Origin: Vibrio sp. S17_S38
GTDB taxonomy: Bacteria > Pseudomonadota > Gammaproteobacteria > Enterobacterales > Vibrionaceae
Assembly (NCBI RefSeq): GCF_014694375.1
Contig: NZ_JAAUWW010000002.1
Coordinates: 186,001-250,000, forward strand
DNA: 64,000 nt
Reading direction: 5' to 3'
A program made the position numbers and the translations under genes. How positions within the stretch are numbered: the first letter of the stretch is position 1; each line of letters starts with the position of its first letter. Below, one piece after another: positions 29,570 through 38,183 of the stretch. The notes under the pieces are model-generated. The model had not been told where the DNA came from. It searched no databases and saw only the letters and a program-made list of their open reading frames with translations.

Positions 29570-30076
29570 TTACTTATTAATCAAATGTATGGCGCCAAGA
29601 TAACAGTCAGATTTGCAGATGCCACAACCATGACAACTGCTTAAATTAATATGGGGAATTTGCCCATCGTTCCATTGCAGTGCTTGAGTTGGGCAAGATG
29701 TTTCGCAAGCATCGCAGTAACCATAAAGGTTAATACAAGTGTCATTCACTTGAGCGCGTAAGCCCGTATCTTGCTGCGCACCTGAGAGCGCAATAGTTGG
29801 GCACACACTTTTGCATTCACCACATAGCGTGCAGTGGGCATAATCCACATCCAAAGTCGGATATCCAGATTGCATATGAATAATTGATTGTGGGCACACC
29901 TTGGCACACTCTCCACATTGGTTACACAATCTCTGGAAAATATCTTCGTCGACAGCGGTTGGTGGACGAGGAACCGTTCGTTGCACGGCTTCAACGGCTT
30001 TGATTGCCTTAACATGAGAGCTAAGACCACCGAATAAACCTCGTCGAGTTAAGTTAGGTGCTGTCGACATGCTCAA
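29570..30076 (-). CDS. napF: NapF-type 4Fe-4S ferredoxin
   Basis: This 168-residue protein begins with RRGLFGG, as NapF does. Cysteine groups CNQCGECAKVCP, CTLCGECKSVCP and CHGCGICKSDCYLGAI, plus an extra CDACETSCP, indicate several [4Fe-4S] clusters. In other bacteria NapF is a cytoplasmic maturation or electron-transfer accessory of molybdenum reductases. Here it directly follows the dmsD-like gene (stop and start adjoin at 30076/30077), opposite dmsABC, and may help mature DmsA. Confidence 0.85.
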   Translation of the reverse strand: MSMSTAPNLTRRGLFGGLSSHVKAIKAVEAVQRTVPRPPTAVDEDIFQRLCNQCGECAKVCPQSIIHMQSGYPTLDVDYAHCTLCGECKSVCPTIALSGAQQDTGLRAQVNDTCINLYGYCDACETSCPTQALQWNDGQIPHINLSSCHGCGICKSDCYLGAIHLINK

Positions 30077-30745
30077 TTACTCCTGAGTTTCATTTCTATC
30101 TTGGTCGATTTGAATATAAATCTTTCTATTTTCTACCGGGATCAAGAAAACCTTAGTGTATTGCTCTAGTAACGTTTGAGTGGTTTTTACCAATGATGAA
30201 TAACTCGGTTCGGTAAGTGCGAGACTGACATTACTAAGGTAAGAATGACTCCACGGAAGTAGGTGGACGCTTAGCATTTCTTGCAGTTCAGCTGAATCAA
30301 TCGCGTTGTCATTTTCTTGGGTATCCAATAACGCACTTAGCGCCATTAACATTAAGCCAATATGATCGAGTGGATCGTTGTTTTTGGTTTCAAATTCAAA
30401 GCCAGCCTTGGTTAAAAACTGCTTATATTGGGTATGAGATTCACCGAATAATACGCATTCACGATCTAAATACACTGAGCCCCAAGGTGGAGCTGGAATA
30501 TCTGCAATGCCGGAAAAATGTTGATCGTGCAGTGTGGTTAGATCATCAATATTGGCTTGTTTAAAGGCCGTTAATGTCGAGATAAATTGCTGCATTAACG
30601 GTGAAGCATCTTCTGGATCCAATGGAGTATTAAGTATCTCATCAATGCCGTATTGTGAGTATTCGCATGGACGATAATAGAATAATGAACCTAATGTTTT
30701 ACTGATTAAGGCAGACTCTACATGGCTGTAAGTAGCAAGCGTCAT
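30077..30745 (-). CDS. dmsD: TorD/DmsD-family chaperone for a molybdenum reductase
   Basis: This 222-residue all-helical cytoplasmic protein has the TorD/DmsD mark APPWGSVYLDRECVLFGES and a following helix ending NDPLDHIGLMLMALSALL, the twin-arginine chaperone core. It should bind the Tat signal of DmsA and hold the apoenzyme until molybdopterin insertion. A charged C-terminal tail (about 200-222) is longer than usual. It is divergent from dmsA across a 192-base shared control region and forms a two-gene unit with napF. Confidence 0.87.
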   Translation of the reverse strand: MTLATYSHVESALISKTLGSLFYYRPCEYSQYGIDEILNTPLDPEDASPLMQQFISTLTAFKQANIDDLTTLHDQHFSGIADIPAPPWGSVYLDRECVLFGESHTQYKQFLTKAGFEFETKNNDPLDHIGLMLMALSALLDTQENDNAIDSAELQEMLSVHLLPWSHSYLSNVSLALTEPSYSSLVKTTQTLLEQYTKVFLIPVENRKIYIQIDQDRNETQE

Positions 30746-30859
30746 AATATATCTCTATTGAAATTCGTCGTTAAAACCGCTTATTCGTATTGTGGGTGGC
30801 TAAAGTACAAGCGAACAAGTTACTGGCACATAATATACGTGTAAAAGATCGATCATACT

Positions 30860-30873
30860 TTGATGTAAAACAA
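30860..30873 (+). promoter_or_regulatory. FNR-like site upstream of dmsA
   Basis: TTGATGTAAAACAA matches the FNR consensus TTGAT-N4-ATCAA at 9 of 10 defined bases. It is centred about 70 bases before the dmsA start, a sensible place for anaerobic activation. Confidence 0.6.
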
Positions 30874-30875
30874 GG

Positions 30876-30891
30876 TACCCCTAAGGGGCTA
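30876..30891 (+). promoter_or_regulatory. NarL/NarP 7-2-7-like site upstream of dmsA
   Basis: TACCCCT-AA-GGGGCTA is nearly palindromic. The left heptamer fits TACYYMT fully and the right fits five of seven positions. It lies just past the FNR-like site, so nitrate-responsive control of dmsABC is plausible. Confidence 0.45.
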
Positions 30892-30937
30892 GGTTCATAA
30901 TTCCCGGCATAACTCGAAAGTATAAAGAGGACATGTC

Positions 30938-33409
30938 GTGTCAGTTAATAATAAACAGACAAATATTAATAATGCATTTTCGGTAACTCGCCGAAGCTTT
31001 GTTAAAGGAAGTTCAGCATTAGGTGCGCTTGCAGTCGCATCAACAGGCTTAACCCTACCGTTTAGTAAGAAGGCCATTGCGAAAGAAACGCCAGCTAAAT
31101 CTGATGAAAAAATCGTATGGTCATCATGCACCGTCAACTGTGGTAGCCGCTGTCCGTTACGTATGCACGTGGTAGATGGTGAAATAAAATGGGTCGAAAC
31201 TGACAATACCGGCTTAGATGAATTTAACCATTCTCACCAAGTTCGAGCATGCTTACGTGGTCGTTCTATGCGCCGTCGTGTTTATAACCCTGATCGTCTT
31301 AAATATCCTCTGAAACGTGTTGGTAAACGTGGCGAAGGCAAATTCAAACGTATTAGCTGGGATGAAGCTTTAGATACTATTGCTGATAGCCTAAAGCATA
31401 CCATTAAAGAATATGGCAATGATGCTGTTTACCTAAATTATGGCACTGGCACACTTGGTGGCACTGTGACTAAAAGTTGGGATCCAAGCGCAACACTGGT
31501 GGCACGACTAATGAACTTATCCGGTGGTTATCTAAACCACTACGGTGATTATTCTGCCGCAGCGATTGAATGTATGACTGATTTCTTCTATGGCGGTTGG
31601 GTGGCTAACAACAGCATGGATGATATTCAAAACGCAGATTTAGCGATTTTCTTTGGTAATAACCCTGCCGAAACTCGTATGTCGGGTGGAGGCCAAACGC
31701 ATAACTATGTTGAGGGTCAGCAAAAACATCGCACACGTACCATTATTATTGATCCTCGTTACACTGATACAGCTGGTGGACGTGAAGATCAATGGGTGCC
31801 ACTTAAACACGGAACCGATGCTGCGTTATGTGCTGCGCTTGCACATGTGATCATCACAGAAAACAAAGCAGATGAAGATTTCCTAAATAAATATTGTGTT
31901 GGCTACGATGCCACTACGCTTCCAGCTTCTGCGCCTAAAAATGGTAGTTACAAAGATTATATTTTAGGTAACGGCAATGATAAAACGCCAAAAACACCTG
32001 AATGGGCCGCGCCAATCACAGGTATTCCAGCTGAGGATATCATTAAATTAGGCCGTGAAATTGGTAACGCAAACCGAATTTATATTACTCAAGGTTGGGG
32101 ATTACAGCGCTCTGCTAGCGGTGAACAAGCATGTAAAGCAATTGGTATGTTGTCCTTGTTGCGTGGCCAAGTTGGCTTGCAAGGCGGTGGCACTGGTATG
32201 CGTGAAGGCGACCATAGCTATCCGTTCCAACGTTTCCCGAAAGTGCCAAACCCAGTAAAAGCATCAATCCCAATGTTCTTATGGACTGATGCGATTTATC
32301 GTGGCAAGGAAATGACCGACGTTACCGATGGTATTCGTGGCGTTGAACGCCTGCAAAATCCAATCAAATTCATTTGGAACTATGCAGGTAACTGTTTGAT
32401 TAATCAGCACTCTGATATCAACCGTACTCACAAAATACTGCAAGATGAAAAAGCCTGTGAAATGATTGTGGTGATTGATAATCACATGACATCTTCAGCT
32501 AAATATGCGGACATCGTATTGCCAGACTGTACCACTTCTGAGCAATCGGATTTCTGCATGGATGGCGCAGCAGGCTCAATGCCGTACTTTATTTTTGCCA
32601 GCCAAGCGATCAAACCACGTTTTGAGTGTCGTCCTATTTACGACATGTTATCTGATCTTTCAAAACGTATGGGCACGGAAAAAGAATTTACTGAAGGCCG
32701 CACCCAAGAAGAATGGTTGCAGTGGATGTACGCGCAAACCGTGAAACAAAACAACGATCCTGATTTACCTGATTACGACACTATGCGTAAACAAGGGATC
32801 TATAAGAAACAATTTGATCGTCCTTATGTCGAATTAGAAGACTTCCGTAAGGATCCGATTGCTAATCCATTGCCATCACCATCGGGTAAAATCGAAATCT
32901 ATTCTGAGCAGCTAGCGAAAATTGCTGCAACTTGGGAGCTAGATGACGATGAGCACATTACGCCGATTGCTGAATACCATCCAACATTTGATGGTTGGGA
33001 TTCTCCAAAGCGTCAGCAATTCCCATTACAAATGACAGGTTTCCACTACAAAGCTCGTGCTCACTCCACTTACGGAAATGTGGAGTTATTGAAAGCGGCA
33101 GCGCCACAAGAAATTTGGATCAATCCAATCGATGCGCAGCAACGTGGCATCAAAAATGGTGATTTAGTTTTAGTGGAAAGTGAGTTCGGTAAGTTGCAAG
33201 TGTGCGCCAAAGTAACGCCTCGTATTATCCCGCATACGACTGCACTAGGTGAAGGTGCTTGGTATGCGCCAAATCGTGACAAAGTGGACATGAACGGTTC
33301 AATCAATGTATTGACGACAGCGCGTCCCACACCACTGGCGAAAGCGAATCCATCACACACCAACTTAGTTGAAATTACACTGCTGAAAAGCATGGGAGTT
33401 AAAGCATGA
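30938..33409 (+). CDS. dmsA: Anaerobic dimethyl sulfoxide reductase, molybdopterin subunit A
   Basis: This 823-residue protein has a twin-arginine signal RRSFVKG (18-24) followed by a hydrophobic stretch. The 4Fe-4S motif CTVNCGSRC (64-72) is completed by ACLRGRSMRRRVYNPDRLKYPLKR. Molybdopterin-binding stretches include HYGDYSAAAIECMTDFFYGG, FGNNPAETRMSGGG and GGGTGMREGDHSYPFQ. It reduces DMSO and related S/N-oxides in anaerobic respiration. The start is a GTG with AGAGG seven bases upstream; an ATG at 30933 is out of frame. First gene of dmsABC, overlapping dmsB by four bases. Confidence 0.93.
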   Translation: MSVNNKQTNINNAFSVTRRSFVKGSSALGALAVASTGLTLPFSKKAIAKETPAKSDEKIVWSSCTVNCGSRCPLRMHVVDGEIKWVETDNTGLDEFNHSHQVRACLRGRSMRRRVYNPDRLKYPLKRVGKRGEGKFKRISWDEALDTIADSLKHTIKEYGNDAVYLNYGTGTLGGTVTKSWDPSATLVARLMNLSGGYLNHYGDYSAAAIECMTDFFYGGWVANNSMDDIQNADLAIFFGNNPAETRMSGGGQTHNYVEGQQKHRTRTIIIDPRYTDTAGGREDQWVPLKHGTDAALCAALAHVIITENKADEDFLNKYCVGYDATTLPASAPKNGSYKDYILGNGNDKTPKTPEWAAPITGIPAEDIIKLGREIGNANRIYITQGWGLQRSASGEQACKAIGMLSLLRGQVGLQGGGTGMREGDHSYPFQRFPKVPNPVKASIPMFLWTDAIYRGKEMTDVTDGIRGVERLQNPIKFIWNYAGNCLINQHSDINRTHKILQDEKACEMIVVIDNHMTSSAKYADIVLPDCTTSEQSDFCMDGAAGSMPYFIFASQAIKPRFECRPIYDMLSDLSKRMGTEKEFTEGRTQEEWLQWMYAQTVKQNNDPDLPDYDTMRKQGIYKKQFDRPYVELEDFRKDPIANPLPSPSGKIEIYSEQLAKIAATWELDDDEHITPIAEYHPTFDGWDSPKRQQFPLQMTGFHYKARAHSTYGNVELLKAAAPQEIWINPIDAQQRGIKNGDLVLVESEFGKLQVCAKVTPRIIPHTTALGEGAWYAPNRDKVDMNGSINVLTTARPTPLAKANPSHTNLVEITLLKSMGVKA

Positions 33410-34071
33410 GTGCACAAAATAACTCAAGCACGAATCAATCTATGAACGTCAAAAAACAGTACGGTTTTTATATTGATTCAAGCAAATGTACTGGCTGTAA
33501 AACATGCCAACTGTCGTGCAAAGACAATAAAGATCTTGATGTTAAGCGCAACTTCCGCCGTATTTACGAATATGTTGGTGGTAACTGGTCTGAGAACAAT
33601 GGTGTGTATCGCCAAGATGTTTATGCCTATTACTTGTCGATTGCGTGTAATCATTGCTCAAACCCTGCTTGTACTAAGGTTTGTCCATCTGGCGCAATGC
33701 ATAAGCGTGATGAAGATGGTTTGGTTGTGGTAAACGAAGAAGTGTGTATTGGTTGTAAATATTGTCATATGGCTTGTCCGTATGGCGCACCACAATACAG
33801 TGAAGAAAAAGGCCACATGACTAAATGTGATGGGTGTTATGAGCGAGTTGGTGAAGGTTTGATGCCAATTTGTGTGGATTCATGTCCATTACGTGCGATT
33901 GAGTTTGGTGACATTAATGAACTTCGCGCGAAATACGGTAGTAATGCCGATTGCGCACCATTACCGGATTCTCGCTTAACCAGTCCGAATCTTATTGTGA
34001 AATTGAATCCAAATGCGCGTCCATTAGGTGATACATCTGGCTTCTTACAAAATCCGAAGGAGGTGATCTAA
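33406..34071 (+). CDS. dmsB: Dimethyl sulfoxide reductase iron-sulfur subunit B
   Basis: This 221-residue ferredoxin-like protein has four cysteine groups: CTGCKTCQLSC, CNHCSNPACTKVC, CIGCKYCHMAC and CDGCYERVGEGLMPICVDSC. They give the four [4Fe-4S] clusters of DmsB, which carries electrons from DmsC to DmsA. The N-terminal 20 residues are longer and polar compared with E. coli. The ATG overlaps the dmsA stop (ATGA), indicating translational coupling. Confidence 0.95.
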   Translation: MSAQNNSSTNQSMNVKKQYGFYIDSSKCTGCKTCQLSCKDNKDLDVKRNFRRIYEYVGGNWSENNGVYRQDVYAYYLSIACNHCSNPACTKVCPSGAMHKRDEDGLVVVNEEVCIGCKYCHMACPYGAPQYSEEKGHMTKCDGCYERVGEGLMPICVDSCPLRAIEFGDINELRAKYGSNADCAPLPDSRLTSPNLIVKLNPNARPLGDTSGFLQNPKEVI

Positions 34072-34934
34072 TGCACTTTTTAGAATTTCCGTTAGTGATT
34101 TTCACTGTTCTTGCGCAGTGCGCGGTAGGTGCCTATTTACTGATCACTACTCGCATGACGTGTGTGAAAGAAGAATCACAACTGACTGATTTAGCTGTGA
34201 AAAGTTTGTTCTTTGTACTCGGTTTTATGGCGATTGGTTTTGCAGCATCAACGGCTCACCTCGGCAGTCCATTGCGTGCGTTTAACTCGTTTAATCGTGT
34301 TGGTGCATCAGGTCTTTCCAATGAAATATTAAGCGGCTCAATATTCTTTGCGTTCGCGGGGATTTATTGGTTAACCGAAGTATTGGCCATGATCGGTAAA
34401 TCAGTGGTTGGCAAAGGCGTTCGCACCGCATTGCGCTATCTAGGCGTAGTTTCTGGTGTGATCTTCATGGTCGCGATGATCAAGGTTTACTTGATCAACA
34501 CCGTGCCGCTTTGGGATAACATTTTCACACCGATCGAGTTTACGTTTACTGTGATCACGGCAGGTCTACTATTTGGTTATGTTTTACTAAATGCGTTTAA
34601 TGGCAGTTCAGTAACATCCAATAAAAGGATGGCAGGCATTGGTGTACTACTGATAGCGATTCACTTTATTGTGATGATTGCTCGGATCCTTGATTTCTCC
34701 GGTGTCGTAACTTCAATTCACCAAGGTATTACCGTGCTTGATGAATACTCAGGCATGATCATGATCCAGTGCATATTCATGCTTATTGCGGCTATTTTAT
34801 GGGCTATTTCGGCGCATCAAACCAGCAACAAAGTGCGTTTTTATAGCATTTTGGCATTGTTTGCGATGATCACTGCTGAAATATTTGGCCGTGGTGTGTT
34901 CTACGGTATGCACTTTACTTTTGGTCTGATTTAA
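34071..34934 (+). CDS. dmsC: Dimethyl sulfoxide reductase membrane anchor subunit C
   Basis: This 287-residue protein has eight hydrophobic segments and starts MHFLEFPLVIFTVLAQCAVG, the DmsC/NrfD-type anchor. It oxidises menaquinol and passes electrons to DmsB. STAHLGSPLRAFNSFNRVG holds the conserved His-Leu-Gly-Pro-rich loop of the family. Its ATG overlaps the dmsB stop codon by one base. A strong terminator follows. Confidence 0.94.
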   Translation: MHFLEFPLVIFTVLAQCAVGAYLLITTRMTCVKEESQLTDLAVKSLFFVLGFMAIGFAASTAHLGSPLRAFNSFNRVGASGLSNEILSGSIFFAFAGIYWLTEVLAMIGKSVVGKGVRTALRYLGVVSGVIFMVAMIKVYLINTVPLWDNIFTPIEFTFTVITAGLLFGYVLLNAFNGSSVTSNKRMAGIGVLLIAIHFIVMIARILDFSGVVTSIHQGITVLDEYSGMIMIQCIFMLIAAILWAISAHQTSNKVRFYSILALFAMITAEIFGRGVFYGMHFTFGLI

Positions 34935-34984
34935 AAGAAGTGGTTTAATTTAAAACGTAAATTGGATCCAAGATAAAAATAGAT

Positions 34985-35012
34985 AAAGCCCGAGCAGAAA
35001 TGTTCGGGCTTT
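34985..35012 (+). terminator. Terminator after dmsABC
   Basis: AAAGCCCGA and TCGGGCTTT pair around an extended stem with a GAAA loop. A-run before and T's after; about 50 bases past the dmsC stop. Confidence 0.8.
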
Positions 35013-35073
35013 CGTCTATTCAGATTTTGCTATGCAAGAATTATCGTAAATAATGATGCGATTAATTATTGGT

Positions 35074-35967
35074 TTATCGTGTTCTTCTGGTGACTAAAAA
35101 ACAGATAAGAGAACCCAAAGTGACTAAGGCAACACCTTGCCAAAATGAAGCGCTTAATGAGATGGATAAATAAACAGAGGCGAACAAGGTAGAGAAGACT
35201 GGCGTGAAGTAAGACAGCGTTCCTAGAAGGATTAGATTTCCTCCAATCATGGCTTGATTCCACAATGCATACCCTGTCCCAATCACAATGCCAGAGATCA
35301 ATAATGTCAGCGTTGAATGAGCCGTAAAGTGAAAGCTAGGCTCATGACTGAAAGCATATTTCACCCATAATGTGATGGCGGTTGCGATAAAAAAGAGTGT
35401 AATCGCATTTTTACCATTACTAATTTTTTGGGTTACAACGCAATAGATTGCCCAGATAATGGCGGCGAAGAAAGCCATAAAATAAGTGATAGGATTATCA
35501 GAAATATTATGGAATAAAACCTTCACCGAAATGCCTTGATCACCCGAAATACACCAAGCAACGCCTGAAAATGCCAACAAGATGCTCGGGTAAACGAGAA
35601 TGTTGACCTTATTTCGGCTTAACATTACCGATAACAGTATGGTTAGTGCTGGCCATAAATAATTAATGATAGCCATTTCCATTGCTTGATGTCGGCTATT
35701 CGCCATTCCCAAAGCTAATGCTAAGCAGACTTCATAAGTGACAAATAAGATGCCGCCAATAATTAAGTAACGTTTGGGGTAATTCTGGATTTTTGGTACG
35801 CCCATAACCAACATTAGAAATATCGCACTGACCGAATACATCAGCGCTGCGCCGCCAGTTGGGCTAAATAATTCAGATAAATCACGGATTAATGCGGTGA
35901 CAGAGCTCCATAATAAAATGGCGGCAATACCGAAAAAAGTATATTTATTCTGGATAACAAAAGACAT
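35074..35967 (-). CDS. yddG: YddG-type DMT-family amino-acid exporter
   Basis: This 297-residue protein has ten hydrophobic segments of the EamA/DMT fold. Features of the YddG branch are LLWSSVTALIRDLSELFSPTGGAALMYS, a loop ending AMEMAIINYLWP, and GTGYALWNQAMIGGNLILLGTLSYFTPVFST. YddG exports aromatic and some other amino acids from E. coli and Salmonella. Whether aromatic amino acids are the substrate here is inference. It lies downstream of trmK on the same strand, with a structured 110-base gap. Confidence 0.85.
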   Translation of the reverse strand: MSFVIQNKYTFFGIAAILLWSSVTALIRDLSELFSPTGGAALMYSVSAIFLMLVMGVPKIQNYPKRYLIIGGILFVTYEVCLALALGMANSRHQAMEMAIINYLWPALTILLSVMLSRNKVNILVYPSILLAFSGVAWCISGDQGISVKVLFHNISDNPITYFMAFFAAIIWAIYCVVTQKISNGKNAITLFFIATAITLWVKYAFSHEPSFHFTAHSTLTLLISGIVIGTGYALWNQAMIGGNLILLGTLSYFTPVFSTLFASVYLSISLSASFWQGVALVTLGSLICFLVTRRTR

Positions 35968-36014
35968 GGAAGCCTAATAAAGTGAATGAATCGGAAAGGT
36001 TTTGACTGTACCTC

Positions 36015-36071
36015 TAATCACGCAGGATGAAAATAACCTCATGCAGTTATTGTATTAATACACCGTGATTA
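36015..36071. promoter_or_regulatory. Nested inverted repeats between trmK and yddG
   Basis: TAATCACG (36015-36022) pairs with CGTGATTA (36064-36071), and inside it AATAAC (36032-36037) pairs with GTTATT (36046-36051). It could be a weak terminator of trmK or a leader structure of yddG; no T-tract is evident. Confidence 0.35.
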
Positions 36072-36077
36072 CTTGGT

Positions 36078-36770
36078 TTAGTTATGTTGTTCAAATTGGA
36101 TGGCTCGATAAGCATCGAGAATGTGATCAACCTTGTTCGTTTTACCTTTTTGGATACGCTGATAATGTTGCAGTGTTTTATGTAAATAGGTTTCAGCTAC
36201 CTTTATTTGTTGAGCTGAAGTTGCCTTCCAAATATCTTTTCCAACTGCGCTAACTCGTTTATTTTTATCTATTTTTGACGATACGAATAACACTTCATAG
36301 AAACGTTTATTCTCTTCTATTAATATTTCGCGTTTTAAACTGAAATCAAGCTTGATTAGTTGTTGGCGTAAGGTAAATTGGTGGTGCACAGGGCATAATA
36401 GGAAATCGAAATCGATAGTGATATGTGGATATTTTTTATGAAGAGCTTGAATAAAGGCGCTCATTAAATCTCCACCGACACCGGCAATAATAATTAAATG
36501 CTTTCCTTCATATTGATCCAAAGGCAGCGTTGCCACATCCAGACAATGTGTTTTCCAAACAGAATGTGACCTTGAATAAAATTGGTGCAGTTTTTTTTCT
36601 AGCTTATCCATCAGCTCAGGGACAATGTCCACAAAGTGAATGTTCATAGCTGCTTGCCGAGATAATAAGGCTGCACCTAAAAAACCGTGGTCGCAGCAGC
36701 AATCCCAAATATGGGTATAATCTGAGGTCACCATTTGTTCAATTTGCTTCAATCTTTTATTGAGTTTCAA
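36078..36770 (-). CDS. trmK: tRNA (adenine(22)-N1)-methyltransferase, TrmK family
   Basis: This 230-residue SAM-dependent methyltransferase begins NKRLKQIEQMV. The SAM motif IWDCCCDHGFLGAALL follows, then VDIVPELMDKLEKKL and the family-specific IIIAGVGGDLM and LLCPVHHQFTLRQQL with an ENKRFYEVL segment. TrmK methylates N1 of adenine 22 in tRNA D-loops of Bacillus; the gammaproteobacterial relatives (COG2384) are presumed to do the same. It is divergent from rnk. Confidence 0.85.
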   Translation of the reverse strand: MKLNKRLKQIEQMVTSDYTHIWDCCCDHGFLGAALLSRQAAMNIHFVDIVPELMDKLEKKLHQFYSRSHSVWKTHCLDVATLPLDQYEGKHLIIIAGVGGDLMSAFIQALHKKYPHITIDFDFLLCPVHHQFTLRQQLIKLDFSLKREILIEENKRFYEVLFVSSKIDKNKRVSAVGKDIWKATSAQQIKVAETYLHKTLQHYQRIQKGKTNKVDHILDAYRAIQFEQHN

Positions 36771-36924
36771 GATACACGCCTGTTTTTTATTAGAAAGCGG
36801 GCGTATTGTAATAACTTTCTTTTTCTATGCGAAGTATCTATCGCTATTTTATTACGGTAGATATTGAATTTGTTGTTAAGTTGGGTTTTCAGAAAACCTT
36901 TTGCCAGCTTGTTAGGGGAACATA

Positions 36925-37338
36925 ATGAATGCAAGACCAGAAATAACCATTTCATCTTTAGATGCCGATAGACTGTATAAGTTGATTGAGTCATTACCGG
37001 AAGGTAGTTTTGCCGGAATCAATGATCTTGAGGGTGAGCTAGACCGTGCCAATATTGTGGAGCCATCTGATGTTCCGCCAACGGTTGTTACAATGAATTC
37101 AACGGTGAAGTTTGTTGTGGAATCCTCTCAACAAGAAGTGATGTTAACATTGGTATATCCAAAAGATCTTGATGCGAGTGGGGATAAAATTTCTATTCTT
37201 GCACCGGTCGGTAGTGCGCTATTAGGGCTTTCTCAAGGTGATGAAATTGAATGGCCAAAACCGGGTGGCGGATTGATTAAGGTTCAGATCAAAGAAATTA
37301 TTTACCAGCCCGAGCGAGCGGGTGAGATGCATAGGTAG
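36925..37338 (+). CDS. rnk: Regulator of nucleoside diphosphate kinase (Rnk), GreA/B-like fold
   Basis: This 137-residue protein has an N-terminal short coiled region (LDADRLYKLIESLP) and a C-terminal GreA/GreB-type FKBP-like domain (NSTVKFV, LTLVYPKDLD, ISILAPVGSALLGLSQGDEIEWP). Rnk binds RNA polymerase near the secondary channel and was named for its effect on NDP kinase levels. Full length. The start follows TTAGGGGAAC, a good ribosome site. Confidence 0.92.
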   Translation: MNARPEITISSLDADRLYKLIESLPEGSFAGINDLEGELDRANIVEPSDVPPTVVTMNSTVKFVVESSQQEVMLTLVYPKDLDASGDKISILAPVGSALLGLSQGDEIEWPKPGGGLIKVQIKEIIYQPERAGEMHR

Positions 37339-37370
37339 TATATAAATATAGGTAGCATACAAATAATGAG

Positions 37371-37408
37371 ATGAAGCTTTTTGGTTTTTAATAATTAATA
37401 AGCTTCAT
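37371..37408 (+). terminator. Weak hairpin after rnk
   Basis: ATGAAGCTT (37371-37379) and AAGCTTCAT (37400-37408) form a 9-bp perfect stem with a 20-base loop, followed by TTACTTATG. The loop is long and the T-tract weak. Confidence 0.35.
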
Positions 37409-37468
37409 TTACTTATGATAAATCATGCTCTCAATTACGAAGCACATCGATAAATAGAAGTCTTAAAT

Positions 37469-37753
37469 ATGAATGTAGATAAAGCAAAAAAGCGTATTGC
37501 TAAACAGGTAAAAAAGGGCTTTAAAGGCTATCCTCAAATCAGCATTCAGTACTTTGGTACAAGCGATAATTGTGCTACTGAAGTGGTCGTACAATTTATT
37601 GCTGAAGAGGGGGCAGAAATGCAAGAAGAACGTTTTGCGAGTGCCACTGATGCTAGAGAAAATGGGGTCATTCAATCCGCTTTAGTTAAAATTATAGAAA
37701 GAGCCAATGTCAGCTCGGTTCTAGAAGTGGAAGGTGTTTGTTTAATTAAGTAA
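37469..37753 (+). CDS. Small conserved-looking protein of unknown function (94 residues)
   Basis: This 94-residue soluble protein has a basic N-terminus (VDKAKKRIAKQVKKGFKGYP), a beta-rich middle (ISIQYFGTSDNCATEVVVQFIAEEG), and an ending of helix and strand (IQSALVKIIERANVSSVLEVEGVCLI). No membrane segment or signal peptide. I do not recognise a named family. The balanced composition and the lack of an overlapping gene support it as real. It may be co-transcribed with rnk by read-through. Confidence 0.65.
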   Translation: MNVDKAKKRIAKQVKKGFKGYPQISIQYFGTSDNCATEVVVQFIAEEGAEMQEERFASATDARENGVIQSALVKIIERANVSSVLEVEGVCLIK

Positions 37754-37831
37754 TGATGAATAAATCACCTTAATAAAGTGCGTGAATTCATTAACTTAAA
37801 TAAGCTATAGGTTTAAATGTTAGGAATATTT

Positions 37832-38179
37832 ATGAAGTGTAAATCTATAGTTTTGATATTTTCGGTTGTATTTTTATTGCCATTCAATGTTTATTCATGG
37901 GGCAGTTTACAGTCCGAAAAAGTCGATGGTTTCAGTCGTTATTGCCATTACAGCGACGGTGGTGTCGAGACAGTAAAAAGTATTGATTTATGCCCGGTTG
38001 ATAATCAATCCACTGCCAAACATAGTGGATCGCCCACGATTAATATTAAAAAAAGCAATAATGGTTTTGGTTCTTTAACGAGCGAAAAAACGAGTGGCTT
38101 TAATCGCTACTGTACTTATAGCAATGGTTCCGTATTAACCGTAAGCAATACTGATTTGTGCCCTCTTACTGGCAAGTGA
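37832..38179 (+). CDS. Secreted protein with two tandem Cys-containing repeats, unknown function
   Basis: This protein of about 115 residues starts at the ATG at 37832 (TAGGAA upstream), not the earlier ATG at 37817. A Sec signal peptide (CKSIVLIFSVVFLLPFNVYS) is followed by two copies of a roughly 34-residue unit. The first begins WGSLQSEKVDGFSRYC and ends SIDLCPV; the second begins FGSLTSEKTSGFNRYC and ends NTDLCPL. Each unit keeps two Cys at the same spacing, so one disulfide per repeat is likely. A polar linker joins them. I do not know the family. The stop lies four bases from the convergent MFS gene. Confidence 0.7.
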   Translation: MKCKSIVLIFSVVFLLPFNVYSWGSLQSEKVDGFSRYCHYSDGGVETVKSIDLCPVDNQSTAKHSGSPTINIKKSNNGFGSLTSEKTSGFNRYCTYSNGSVLTVSNTDLCPLTGK

Positions 38180-38183
38180 TTTT

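Noticed and set aside
36767..36994. 75-codon minus-strand frame over the 5' end of rnk
   Set aside because: It overlaps the trmK start by a few bases and the rnk gene antisense; no family features.
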